This document shows, piece by piece, positions 16,382 to 26,337 of a DNA stretch of 64,000 nucleotides. Each line of letters opens with the position of its first letter. The stretch's first letter is position 1. The notes under the pieces are model-generated. The model was not told where the DNA came from, searched no databases, and saw nothing but the letters and a program-made list of their open reading frames with translations. The translations under genes were made by a program, and so were the position numbers. The stretch lies in contig CAVPXP010000048.1 in assembly GCA_963709645.1 (NCBI GenBank), positions 173,659-237,658 on the forward strand, written 5' to 3'. Source of the DNA: DYRB01 sp963709645. Its GTDB lineage: Bacteria; Pseudomonadota; Gammaproteobacteria; Chromatiales; Chromatiaceae.

Positions 16382-18496
16382 ATGCAACACGGCGGTCATC
16401 GGGTGACAGCGAGCCAACCCAGAATTCTCCTCCTCGCCGCCCTGCTGACCCTTGGGCCGACGGCCGGCCCGCTGCTCATCTGGTTTGCCCTCGATACCTT
16501 GGTCGAGGGCGTGCCGACCGCCGACCTGTCCACCCCGACCTCCACCCTGGTCCTCGACCGGAATGGTCGCCTGTTGCGCCCCTTTACGGTGGCGGACGGG
16601 CGCTGGCGCCTGCCTATTGTGCTGTCCGATCTGGATCCGACCTACCTGGCCATGCTCCTGGCCTGCGAGGACCGACGCTTCCATCAGCACCTGGGCGTCG
16701 ATCCCCGCGCCTTGCTGCGCGCCGGGGTCCAACTCCTCGCCAACGGCCGCATCGTCTCCGGGGGCTCGACCATTACCATGCAGCTGGTCCGCCTGTTGGA
16801 CGGGCGCGCGACCCGGGACCCGGGCGGCAAGCTCCATCAGATCCTCAACGCCTTGGCCTTGGAGCGCCAGGCGGACAAGGCGGAGATCCTCACCGCCTAC
16901 CTGACCCTGGCCCCCTACGGCGGCAATATCGAGGGTGTCCGCGCTGCCTCTCTGGCCTGGCTGGGCAAGGAGCCTCGCCGACTGACGCCTGCAGAGGCGG
17001 CCTTGCTGGTCGCTTTGCCCCAGGCCCCGGAGGCGCGACGCCCGGACCGGGACCCGGAGGCCGCCCGTCGGGCCCGCGACCGTGTGCTGGCGAGGGCCAG
17101 GTCGGCGGGTGTAATCGACGCCGACGCCGAGGTGGCCGCCCTCCGCAGCCCCGTCCCCACGCAACGCCGCCCCTTCCCTCTGTTGGCCGCGCACCTGGCG
17201 CAGCGCGCCCTGCGGGCCCACCCGGGTGCCGCTGAGATCCGCCTGACCATCGACGCCGCGCTGCAGGCTCGGTTGGAGCGCCTCGCCGCCGAGCGGGCCG
17301 CGGCGCTCGGGCAGGACCTGTCCGTCGCCCTTCTGGTCGCCGATCACGGCAGCGGCGAGGTCCTGGCCTCCGTCGGCTCCGCCGGGCTCTTCGATGAGCG
17401 CCGTGATGGCTACATCGACATGACCCGCGCCCTGCGCTCCCCTGGGTCCACCCTCAAGCCGCTGATCTACGGGCTCGCCTTCGAGGCTGGCATCGCCCAC
17501 CCCGAGAGCCTGATCGAGGACCGCCCCACGGGCTTTGGGGGCTATGTGCCGGCCAATTTCGACCGCGAGTTTCAGGGGACGGTAACGGTGCGCCGGGCCC
17601 TTCAACTCTCCCTCAACGTGCCGGCGGTCAAGCTCCTGGACGCGGTCGGCCCGGCCCGCCTGGTCTCGCGCTTGCGTCGCGCCGGGGCCAACCCTGCGCT
17701 GCCGGACCTGTCGCCGCCCGGGCTCGCCATCGGGCTTGGCGGGGTCGGGGTTACCCTGCGGGATCTGGTTCAGACGTTTGCTGCCATCGCGCGTGGCGGG
17801 ACGCCGGTTGCGCTGACCGAGACCCTCGGACCTGGCCCGCTGCTTGGCCACTTGTCTGGCCCGAAGGCGAGGGTTCTGGAGGAACGGGCTGCCTGGACGG
17901 TCGCGTCGGTGCTCGCCGGGGCCCCCCCGCCGGCCAACGCCGCGCCCGGTTCGCTGGCGTTCAAGACCGGGACCTCCTACGGGTACCGCGACGCCTGGGC
18001 CATCGGATTCGACGGGCGCCATGTCGCCGGCATCTGGGTCGGCCGTCCAGACGGCGCACCCGTCCCTGGGCTCGCCGGAATCGAGGCGGCTGCCCCCATC
18101 CTGGTGGATGTCTTCGCCCGCCTGGGCCCGAGCGTCCCCCTGCCTCCGGCACCTCCGGGCGTGCTGATCGCCGGCAACGCGCAGCTGCCGCCGCCCCTGC
18201 GGCGGGTCGAGGGGCGCGCGGCGACCGGGTTGGCCGCGGCAGGTGCACCGGAGATCGCCTACCCGCCGGACGGAGCCCGCATTGAGCTCGGGCTCTCGGG
18301 CGGCAGCCGGGCGGAGGTCGCCCTCAAGGTTCGCAACGGGACGCCGCCCTTCACCTGGTTCGCGGATGGGGCGCCCGTCGGGCAGGAGCCTTTCGCACGC
18401 ACCGCCCGCTGGTCCCCCGTCGGGCCCGGGTTCGTGACCCTCTCTGTGGTGGATGGCCACGGCGGCGCCGCCCGTGCCGCGGTGTTCCTGGAATAG
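16382..18496 (+). CDS. pbpC: Penicillin-binding protein 1C
   Basis: 704 residues, a bifunctional peptidoglycan synthase of class A, subclass 1C. One N-terminal membrane anchor (ILLLAALLTLGPTAGPLLIWF). The glycosyltransferase domain has the catalytic glutamate in CEDRRFHQHLGVD (Glu96) and the GGSTITMQLVRLL motif. The transpeptidase domain has SPGSTLKP (Ser356, Lys359), the SLN triad and KTGTSYG (Lys528). The C-terminal BiPBP-type domain, rich in proline and glycine, is typical of 1C enzymes. In E. coli pbpC follows an alpha-2-macroglobulin gene; that partner is absent here. ATG at 16382 chosen; the ribosome site is weak. Confidence 0.92.
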   Translation: MQHGGHRVTASQPRILLLAALLTLGPTAGPLLIWFALDTLVEGVPTADLSTPTSTLVLDRNGRLLRPFTVADGRWRLPIVLSDLDPTYLAMLLACEDRRFHQHLGVDPRALLRAGVQLLANGRIVSGGSTITMQLVRLLDGRATRDPGGKLHQILNALALERQADKAEILTAYLTLAPYGGNIEGVRAASLAWLGKEPRRLTPAEAALLVALPQAPEARRPDRDPEAARRARDRVLARARSAGVIDADAEVAALRSPVPTQRRPFPLLAAHLAQRALRAHPGAAEIRLTIDAALQARLERLAAERAAALGQDLSVALLVADHGSGEVLASVGSAGLFDERRDGYIDMTRALRSPGSTLKPLIYGLAFEAGIAHPESLIEDRPTGFGGYVPANFDREFQGTVTVRRALQLSLNVPAVKLLDAVGPARLVSRLRRAGANPALPDLSPPGLAIGLGGVGVTLRDLVQTFAAIARGGTPVALTETLGPGPLLGHLSGPKARVLEERAAWTVASVLAGAPPPANAAPGSLAFKTGTSYGYRDAWAIGFDGRHVAGIWVGRPDGAPVPGLAGIEAAAPILVDVFARLGPSVPLPPAPPGVLIAGNAQLPPPLRRVEGRAATGLAAAGAPEIAYPPDGARIELGLSGGSRAEVALKVRNGTPPFTWFADGAPVGQEPFARTARWSPVGPGFVTLSVVDGHGGAARAAVFLE

Positions 18497-18816
18497 CCGC
18501 AGGCGCGGCAACCGGGCTCGCTGCTATTACGCCCCGTTCCTGGCCGAATAATCACCCGCGGCGATCCGCCATCCCCCTGGTTGCGCTCGGGCCGCCTGGG
18601 CTAAGGCCGGCCCTGCCGGACGTCGTTCGACAGGGCGTTGACGTAGCGTCTGTTTCATCTATGCTGACGGACCGCTCGTCCCCCGGAAGATATCCACAGC
18701 GGCCCAAACAGCTGAGTGTGTTCGGGCGCTTGCACCCGGGCCTCCAGGGCCCACCCGATTCTCTGCCCTCTCAACGTCCTGACGGGTCAGCTGCCGTCTC
18801 AGTCAAAGGTCCCGCC
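18497..18816. other. 320-nt gap before the radical SAM gene
   Basis: No convincing gene. It holds one promoter-like element near 18640; the open frame continuing upstream of 18817 lacks conserved sequence. Confidence 0.4.
18638..18665 (+). promoter_or_regulatory. Candidate sigma-70 promoter
   Basis: TTGACG and TATGCT separated by 16 nt, about 150 nt upstream of the radical SAM gene. Both boxes match the consensus at four or more positions. Confidence 0.4.
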
Positions 18817-20616
18817 ATGGCCACCAATGCCGCTTCGTCCAACCTTGTGCATGTCCTGTGGATCAAGCCGTCCCACTACGACGACGACGGCTATGTCATC
18901 CAATGGTGGCGCTCCTCCCTGCCGGCGAACAGCCTGGCTGCGGTCTACGGCATCGCCCTGGACTGCGCCGAGCGCCAGGTGCTGGGCCCTGGGGTGGACA
19001 TCCGGGTACGCGCCCTGGACGAGACCAACAGCCACATCGACCCTGCGGGTCTGATCCGGGAGCTCGGGAAAGACGGGGGCCGGGTCCTGGTTGGGCTCGT
19101 GGGGGTTCAATCGAACCAGTTCCCCAGGGCGCTTGACCTGGCCCGCGAGTTCCGCGCTGCCGGGTTGGCGGTGGTGATCGGCGGGTTTCATGTGAGCGGT
19201 TGTCTCGCGATGCTGAAAGAGATGCCTGTTGAGCTGCGCCAGGCATTGGACCTCGGCATCACGCTCTTCGCTGGGGAGTTGGAGGGGCGTCTGGAGGGGC
19301 TCCTTCAGGATCTGGTCGGGGATGGCCTCAAGCCGCTCTACAACTATTTGACAGACCTGCCGGACATGACCGGTGCCCCGACGCCGATCCTGCCCGCGGA
19401 TCGGGTGCGCCTCACGATGGGGCGCCGGGCGAGCTTTGACGCCGGGCGCGGCTGTCCCTTCCTCTGCAGCTTTTGCACCATCATCAACGTGCAGGGCCGC
19501 AAGTCCCGCCACCGCAGCCCCGACGATGTGGAACGTTTGGTGCGCGCCAACGCGGCCCTGGGGATACGCAATTTCTTCATCACGGACGACAACTTCGCCC
19601 GCAATTCCCAGTGGGAGCCGATCTTCGACCGGCTCATTGCCCTGCGGGGGGAGGGGATACCGCTCCAATTGGTCATCCAGGTGGATACCCAGTCCCACCG
19701 CATCCCCCGCTTCATCGAGAAGGCGGGTCAGGCTGGGGTCACCCGCGCCTTTCTTGGGATGGAAAGCATCAACCCGGATTCCCTCAAGACCGCCCAGAAG
19801 GGTCAGAACAAGATCACCGACTACCGTGCCATGCTCCAGGCCTGGCATGGCGTCGGGGTGCTCACCTATGCGGGCTACATCCTGGGCTTTCCGGACGATA
19901 CCCCCGAGACCATCCGTCGCGATATCGCCATCATTCAGCGCGAGCTGCCGGTGGATATCCTGGAATTCTTCATCCTGACGCCGCTGCCTGGCTCCAAGGA
20001 CCATCAGCGCCTCGTGGAGTCCGGCATCCCCATGGATCCGGACATGAACAACTACGATACCCAACATGTAACCACGGCCCATGCGCGTATGACTCCAGCG
20101 GAGTGGCAGAGCATCTTCCGGGAGGCCTGGGACCTCTATTACAGCCCGGGGCACGTGGCCACCGTCCTGCGCCGCGCCCGCGCCTGGGGCTATGACCCAA
20201 AGCAGATGATGGGCAAGCTGTTCGCCTTTCACGCCCCCATGGTCTACGAGGGTATGCACCCCTTGGAGGGCGGGCTCATCCGCATCAAGCGGCGTCGTGA
20301 CCGACGTCCTGGACTCCCCATCGAGCACCCGCTGGTCTTCTACCCGAAACTGGCCGTCGAGTTTGTCGCCAAGTATGCCGGCGCCTACGGAATGCACCGG
20401 CGCTATAAGCGCATCCTCGCCCAGGTCATGGCCGAGCCCAGCGGGGTCTACACGGATGCCGCCATGGCACCGGTGGACGCGGCGGAGCAGGAGCACCTGG
20501 AACTGTTCACGGCCACCACGGCGGCCAAGGAATACGTGCAGAAGCGCCGCGCTCGGGACGGGTTGCGCAGGACTCCGGATAAGGCTGCGCGGGAGTCGCG
20601 GCCGACGCAGGTCTAG
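18817..20616 (+). CDS. B12-binding-domain radical SAM protein
   Basis: 599 residues. The N-terminal Rossmann-like half has the layout of a cobalamin-binding domain (about 10-170, with VLVGLVGVQSNQF and VVIGGFHVSG). The radical SAM core follows, with iron-sulfur ligands in GRGCPFLCSFC (CxxxCxxC) and the downstream block FFITDDNFARN. The C-terminal part contains YILGFPDDTPETI and FFILTPLPGSKDH, as in methylthiotransferase-like and hopanoid-type B12 radical SAM enzymes. The substrate cannot be read from the sequence. Start at MATNAAS with AAAGG upstream; a longer frame to 18661 overlaps the candidate promoter. It is followed by purL on the same strand. Confidence 0.88.
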   Translation: MATNAASSNLVHVLWIKPSHYDDDGYVIQWWRSSLPANSLAAVYGIALDCAERQVLGPGVDIRVRALDETNSHIDPAGLIRELGKDGGRVLVGLVGVQSNQFPRALDLAREFRAAGLAVVIGGFHVSGCLAMLKEMPVELRQALDLGITLFAGELEGRLEGLLQDLVGDGLKPLYNYLTDLPDMTGAPTPILPADRVRLTMGRRASFDAGRGCPFLCSFCTIINVQGRKSRHRSPDDVERLVRANAALGIRNFFITDDNFARNSQWEPIFDRLIALRGEGIPLQLVIQVDTQSHRIPRFIEKAGQAGVTRAFLGMESINPDSLKTAQKGQNKITDYRAMLQAWHGVGVLTYAGYILGFPDDTPETIRRDIAIIQRELPVDILEFFILTPLPGSKDHQRLVESGIPMDPDMNNYDTQHVTTAHARMTPAEWQSIFREAWDLYYSPGHVATVLRRARAWGYDPKQMMGKLFAFHAPMVYEGMHPLEGGLIRIKRRRDRRPGLPIEHPLVFYPKLAVEFVAKYAGAYGMHRRYKRILAQVMAEPSGVYTDAAMAPVDAAEQEHLELFTATTAAKEYVQKRRARDGLRRTPDKAARESRPTQV

Positions 20617-20744
20617 GCCAGCCTGTTCACAGGTCGGCTGGCCAAGAAACCGAGAGAGCTCAAGCCGTGGACTGGGTGCGGGAACGCGGCCCGCCCTGCA
20701 TCGGGTATGATTCCCGGCGCCTTCCACTGCCCTGGGACCCCCTC

Positions 20745-23700
20745 ATGCTGACACTCCGCGGCGCCCCCGCCTTCTCGGATTTCCGCCTGAACAAGCTCCA
20801 GGAGCGCCTGCGGACTGCCACCGGTCTGGATCTCCTGCTCTATGCGGAGCTCATGCACTTCGCCGACGTCGAAGGGAGCCTGACGGGAGAGAAGCTGTCG
20901 GTGCTGGAGCGGCTGTTGCGCTACGGTCCGAGCCTCCCAGCTCATGCTCCGGAGGGGCGCCTGGTCCTGGTGGTGCCGCGCCCTGGGACCATCTCTCCCT
21001 GGTCGTCCAAGGCGACGGACATCGCCCATAACTGTGGCCTGACCGCCATCCGCCGCCTGGAGCGCGGCACAGCCTACTACCTGGAGGCGGAGGCCGGTCT
21101 CGACGCGGCCGCCCTCGCCAAGGCCGCGGTGGTCTTGCACGACCGCATGACCCAGGTCGCCCTGTTCGACCTGACGGGGGCCGCCCGGCTCTTCGAGCGT
21201 GCCGAGCCCCGGCCGGCGACCCGGGTGGACGTACTGGTCGGCGGGCGTGCTGCCCTCGCCGCTGCCAATGCGGCCCTTGGGCTTGCCCTGTCCGGCGACG
21301 AGATCGACTACCTCACCGAGAGCTTCACCGCCCTGGGGCGCAACCCCACGGACGTAGAGCTGATGATGTTCGCCCAGGCCAATTCGGAGCACTGCCGGCA
21401 CAAGATCTTCAACGCCGACTGGGTCATCGACGGCGAGGCCCAGGACCGCTCCCTCTTCGCCATGATCCGCAACACCACCCAGTGCGCCCCCGCCGGGGTC
21501 CTGTCCGCTTACAAGGACAATGCCGCCGTGGTGGAAGGCTGGCCGGGACGGCGCCTGGTCCCGGACCCGGCCGACGGCGTCTATCGGGAGCGAGCGGAGC
21601 CCATTCACCTGCTCATGAAGGTGGAGACCCACAACCACCCCACCGCCATCGCCCCGGACCCGGGGGCGGCCACCGGCTCCGGCGGGGAAATCCGCGACGA
21701 GGGGGCCACGGGGCGCGGCTCCAAGCCCAAGGCGGGTCTTTGCGGCTTCTCGGTGTCGAACCTGCGCATCCCAGGCGCCGAGGAACCCTGGGAGAGGGAC
21801 CACGGCCGACCGGGGCGCATCGTCTCGGCCCTGGACATCATGCTGGAGGGACCCATCGGGGCGGCGGCCTTCAACAATGAGTTCGGCCGGCCCAACCTGT
21901 GCGGCTACTTCCGGACCTACGAGCAGGAGGTCCCCGGTCCGGCGGGGATCGAGCTGCGCGGTTATCACAAGCCCATCATGCTGGCGGGCGGGATGGGCAA
22001 CATCCGCGCCGCAGACGTCGAGAAGCGCCCCTTCCCGGCGGGGACGCCCCTGGTGGTCCTGGGCGGACCGGCCATGCTCATCGGCCTGGGCGGCGGGGCG
22101 GCCTCCAGCATGGCGAGCGGGGCCTCGGCGGAGGACCTGGACTTTGCCTCTGTCCAGCGCGCCAACCCGGAGATGCAGCGGCGCTGCCAGGAGGTCATCG
22201 ACCGCTGCTGGGCCCGGGGCGAGGCCAGTCCCATCCTCTTCATCCACGACGTGGGGGCCGGTGGGCTCTCCAACGCCCTCCCCGAGCTGGTCCACGACGC
22301 CGGGCGCGGCGGGCGTTTCAAGCTGCGCTCCGTCCCCAACGCAGACCCCGGGATGTCGCCCATGGAGATCTGGTGCAACGAGGCCCAGGAGCGCTACGTC
22401 CTGGCCATCGCCGCCGAGCGGCTTGCCGAGTTCAAGGCCATCTGCGAGCGCGAGCGCTGCCCCTACGCCGTGGTCGGCGAGGCCACGGAGGCCGAGCACC
22501 TGCACCTGGACGACGCCCTGCTCGGCGATGCCCCCATCGACATGCCCATGTCGCTCCTGTTCGGAAAGCCGCCGCGCATGACCCGGGACGTACGGCGGGT
22601 CCAGGTTCCGCTTCGGCCCCTGGACAGTGCGGAGATCGACCTGGGGGATGCCATCGAGCGGGTCCTGCGCCTGCCGACGGTCGCCAACAAGACCTTCCTG
22701 ATCTCCATCGGGGACCGCAGCATCACCGGCCAGGTGGCGCGGGACCAGATGGTGGGCCCCTGGCAGGTCCCGGTGGCCGATTGCGCCGTGACCGCCAGCG
22801 ACTACGCTGGGGTGACCGGCGAGGCCATGGCCATCGGCGAGCGGACCCCGGTCGCCCTGATCGACGCCGCCGCCTCCGGGCGCATGGCCGTGGGGGAGGC
22901 CATCACCAACATCGCCGCGGCGGCCATCGGCGACCTGGGGGAGGTCAGGCTCTCCGCCAACTGGATGGCCGCCGCCGGGCACCCGGGGGAGGACGCTCGT
23001 CTGTACGAGACGGTGCGAGGCCGTCGGCATGGAGCTGTGCCCGGCCCTGGGGATCGCCATCCCCGTGGGCAAGGACTCCATGAGCATGAAGACGGTCTGG
23101 ACCGGGCCGGACGGTGGACGCCGAGAGATGACCGCGCCCTTGTCGCTGATCGTCTCGGCCTTCGCCCCGGTGGGGGACGTGCGCCTGACCCTGACCCCCC
23201 AGTTGCGCACCGACCAGGGCGAGACGGGCCTGATCCTGATCGACCTCGGGGCCGGGCAGAGCCGCCTCGGCGGGTCCTGTCTGGCCCAGGTCTACGGACA
23301 GTTGGGCGACAGGGCACCGGATCTTGACGACCCGGGCCGACTCAAGGCGTTTTTCGCCGCCATCCAGGCCCTGCGCGGCCAGATCCTCGCCTATCACGAC
23401 CGCTCCGACGGGGGCTTGCTGGCGACGCTGTGCGAGATGGCCTTCGCCGGGCGCTGCGGTCTGATCGTAGACCTGGACGGGCTCGGGCCGGACGACCTCG
23501 CCGCCCTGTTCAGCGAGGAGCTGGGCGCCGTGGTCCAGGTCCGCCGCTCGGACACCCCCGCTGTCCTGGCGGAGCTGACCCGGAAGGGCCTGGGCGGGCT
23601 GGCCCAGGTCATCGGGGAGCCGACCGTGGATGGGGTGATCCGCTTCTGCCGGGCCGGCGCGGAGGTCTACGGGGCAAACCGGGCCGACCTGCAGCGGGCC

Positions 23701-24630
23701 TGGTCGGAGGTCAGCTACCGGATCCAGGCCCTGCGCGACAACCCGGAGTGTGCCGGCGAGGAGTTCGAGCGCATTGGCGATGCGGCCGACTGGGGCCTGA
23801 GCGCCGATCTGGGTTTCGATCCGGCGCAGGACATCGCCGCGCCCTACATCGCCAAGGGTGCCCGCCCGCGGCTCGCGGTCCTGCGGGAGCAGGGGGTCAA
23901 TGGCCAGGTGGAGATGGCGGCGGCCTTCCACCGCGCCGGGTTCGAGTGCGTGGATCTGCACCTCTCGGACATCGTCGCCGGGCGCGCTGCCCTCGAAGGT
24001 TTCCGCGGCCTGGTGGCCTGCGGCGGCTTCTCCTATGGCGACGTCCTCGGTGCCGGCGGAGGCTGGGCCAAGTCCATCCTCTTCAACCCGCGGGCGCGGG
24101 AGCAGTTCCAGGGCTTTTTTGCCCGCCCAGACACCTTCACCCTGGGGGTCTGCAACGGCTGCCAGATGCTCTCTGACTTGCACGAAATTATCCCCGGTGC
24201 CGGTCGCTGGCCGCGCTTCGTGCGCAACCGCTCGGAGCAATTCGAGGCCCGCCTGGTGATGGTGGAGGTGTTGGAATCGCCGTCCGTCTTGCTGCAAGGG
24301 ATGGTCGGGTCGCGCATGCCCATCGCTGTGGCCCATGGGGAGGGCCGCGCAGAGTTCTTGGGGGTCGCGGCACTCGATGCCGCGGCGCCGCTGGTCGCCC
24401 TACGCTACATCGAAAATGATGGGGTCGTGGCGACTCGATACCCCGCCAACCCCAACGGTTCGCCCCAAGGGATCGCGGCCCTGGCCAGTAACGACGGCCG
24501 GGTGACCGTCATGATGCCCCACCCGGAGCGGGTCTTCCGCACGCTGCAGCATTCCTGGCACCCGGACGGCTGGGGCGAGGACGGGCCCTGGATGCGGCTG
24601 TTTCGCAATGCTCGGGTGTGGGTGGGGTGA
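20745..24630 (+). CDS. purL: Phosphoribosylformylglycinamidine synthase PurL (one frameshift)
   Basis: About 1295 residues, the large single-chain form typical of Gammaproteobacteria. It converts FGAR and glutamine to FGAM in purine synthesis. The start MLTLRGAPAFSDFRLNKL matches the family N-terminus. Recognisable blocks are EANSEHCRHKIFNA-like (QANSEHCRHKIFN), METHNHPTAI-like (VETHNHPTAI), GAGGLSNALPEL and, in the second frame, GKDSMSMKT. The C-terminal glutaminase has GGFSYGDVLGAGGGWAKSI, the nucleophile in GVCNGCQM and the catalytic His in MMPHPERVFR. The reading frame breaks near 23010-23025 by one extra base; both halves are fully conserved. Purine synthesis needs this gene, so a sequencing error is more likely than a real break. 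Confidence 0.93.
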
Positions 24631-24686
24631 GGACCGAAGTCGGCGTAGTGGGAGCGTCGCCCTCGGTCCGGCTGGGCATGTCTCGG

Positions 24687-24977
24687 TCAGCCGCCGTCTT
24701 TCGCCTTACGATCGGAGTGGCCGAGGCCTCGTTCCGGGGCGATGTGGTCTCGGACCAGCTGTTTCAGCTCGGTGATCTCGGGAAATCGCCCCTGGGCCTT
24801 GCGCGACCAGACCAGCTCGCCGTTCGCATGGACCTCAAAGATGCCGCCCGCACCCGGCCTCAGGGTCAGCTCGGAGATCTCCTGATCGAAGGTCGTCAGT
24901 AGCTCCTGCGCCATCCAGGCCGCTCGCAATAGCCAGCGGCATCCGGTGCAATAGCGGATTTCGATGCGGTTGTCCAA
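24687..24977 (-). CDS. SelW/Rdx-family thioredoxin-like protein (TTG start)
   Basis: 96 residues of the selenoprotein W/T/H-like Rdx family, small redox proteins of unknown physiological partner. The redox motif is CTGC near residue 10 (RIEIRYCTGCRWLL), where selenoprotein members have CxxU; here both are cysteine. The rest (FEVHANGELVWSRKAQGRFPEITELKQLVRDHI) is family-typical. An ATG lies far upstream at 25109, but a TTG at 24977 has a strong AGGGGG ribosome site 7 nt before it and gives the usual family length, so I prefer TTG. Confidence 0.85.
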   Translation of the reverse strand: MDNRIEIRYCTGCRWLLRAAWMAQELLTTFDQEISELTLRPGAGGIFEVHANGELVWSRKAQGRFPEITELKQLVRDHIAPERGLGHSDRKAKDGG

Positions 24978-25181
24978 GGTATCCCCCTCTCTGATGCGGC
25001 GCTCGACGTCGCGCCAGACTTCTTGGTCATCTCTTGGAGGCGAGTGGACGTAGGGGGCCTTTGCCCGATCACAGCCCGCCTCCGCGCTCGCACAAAGTGG
25101 CGGACGCAAGAGGTAGTCAACTGGGCACCTGTGCGGTAGCGCGCGTTATAGGACGGCAATGGCAGGGTCGCAATACGGACC

Positions 25182-26267
25182 TCAGGGCACCTGCCGCGGC
25201 GCCGGATTGCACCGGGCCCGCCCAAGCTTCTCCAGGTAACGCTGGTGGTAGGTCTCGGCCGGGAAAAAGTCCCCGGCGGCGGCCAGCTCGGTGACGATGG
25301 GCCGCCGGTAGTCCGTTGCGTGGCGCTGCATTGAGTCCCGGGCCGCGGCCTCCTGCCCTGGATCTTCGAAGAGGACCAGGCTGCGGTACTGCTCGCCCTG
25401 ATCTGGCCCCTGACGGTTCGGGGTGGTGGGATCGTGGTGTTCCCAAAAGACCTCCAGCAACTGATCGTAGGAGATGCGCGCGGGGTCGTACTCCACCTGC
25501 ACCACCTCCGCGTGCCCGGTCTTTCCCGTCGACACCTGGGTGTAGTTGGGGTCCGGCGCGTGGCCGCCGGCATAACCCACGGTGGTCTTCACGACGCCAT
25601 CCAGGCCGCAGAAGGCCGCCTCGGCACCCCAGAAGCAGCCCATCCCGAAAGTGGCGAGCTTGGTCTCACCCTGGGTCGCGGCGTCCGATGGCCCTGCGCG
25701 GAAGAGCGGCGCGTACTCGCCGTAGCCCTCGCGCTCCAGGTCGGCCGCCGGGATGAAGCGCAGGGACGCGGAGTTGATGCAGTAGCGCAGCCCCGTGGGC
25801 TTGGGCCCGTCGTCGAAGACGTGCCCCAGGTGGGAGTCGCCGTAGCGGGAGCGCACCTCGGTGCGGGTCATCCATAGGGTCCTGTCCTTGCGCTCGACGA
25901 TCAGGCGCGGCTCCAGCGGCGCGGTGAAGCTCGGCCAGCCCGTGCCGGATTCGAACTTGTCCCGGGAGCTGAACAGGGGCTCCCCGGAGACCACATCCAC
26001 ATAGATCCCGTCGCCGTGCTGGTCCCAATAGTCGTTGCGGAAGGGCGGCTCCGTGGCCTCCTCCTGGGTCACCCGGTACTGCAGGGGCGAGAGCTTGCCC
26101 TTGATCTCCGCCTCGCTCGGCTTCGACCAGGTGCGGCTGGGCTGGGTCTTGGCGCAGGCGCGTCCCTCGCCGCCGCTGTCCGGCGGTTGGGCGTCTGCGG
26201 CGGCAGTTGCCAACGGGGGCACCAGGCCCAGGGTCAGGATAGCGAGAGCGAGCGGGTAAGGCCGCAT
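25182..26267 (-). CDS. msrBA: Periplasmic MsrB-MsrA fusion methionine sulfoxide reductase
   Basis: 361 residues with an N-terminal signal peptide (LALAILTLGLVPPLATAAADA). The MsrB domain comes first (about 50-180: GTGWPSF, HLGHVF, catalytic Cys163 in RYCINSASLRF), then MsrA (about 205-355: catalytic Cys211 in FGMGCFWGAEAAF, GYAGG, GHAEVVQVEYDP). MsrB lacks the zinc CxxC pairs. Together the domains repair R- and S-methionine sulfoxide in exported proteins. The separate MsrPQ system encoded nearby does a related job with electrons from the membrane, so this cell carries two periplasmic repair routes. TlpA- or DsbD-type proteins would supply electrons (family knowledge). Confidence 0.93.
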   Translation of the reverse strand: MRPYPLALAILTLGLVPPLATAAADAQPPDSGGEGRACAKTQPSRTWSKPSEAEIKGKLSPLQYRVTQEEATEPPFRNDYWDQHGDGIYVDVVSGEPLFSSRDKFESGTGWPSFTAPLEPRLIVERKDRTLWMTRTEVRSRYGDSHLGHVFDDGPKPTGLRYCINSASLRFIPAADLEREGYGEYAPLFRAGPSDAATQGETKLATFGMGCFWGAEAAFCGLDGVVKTTVGYAGGHAPDPNYTQVSTGKTGHAEVVQVEYDPARISYDQLLEVFWEHHDPTTPNRQGPDQGEQYRSLVLFEDPGQEAAARDSMQRHATDYRRPIVTELAAAGDFFPAETYHQRYLEKLGRARCNPAPRQVP

Positions 26268-26337
26268 GGTGTCCTCCTCAGGGTGGCTTTGCCGTTAGAC
26301 CGCGGTTTGGCCCGAATTCCTTCCGAGCGCTCTGCCG

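Noticed and set aside
16331..18511. 726-codon antisense frame across pbpC
   Set aside because: It is a high-GC shadow of pbpC, whose catalytic motifs are all intact on the plus strand.
20613..23210. 865-codon antisense frame across purL
   Set aside because: Shadow frame; purL motifs are unambiguous on the plus strand.
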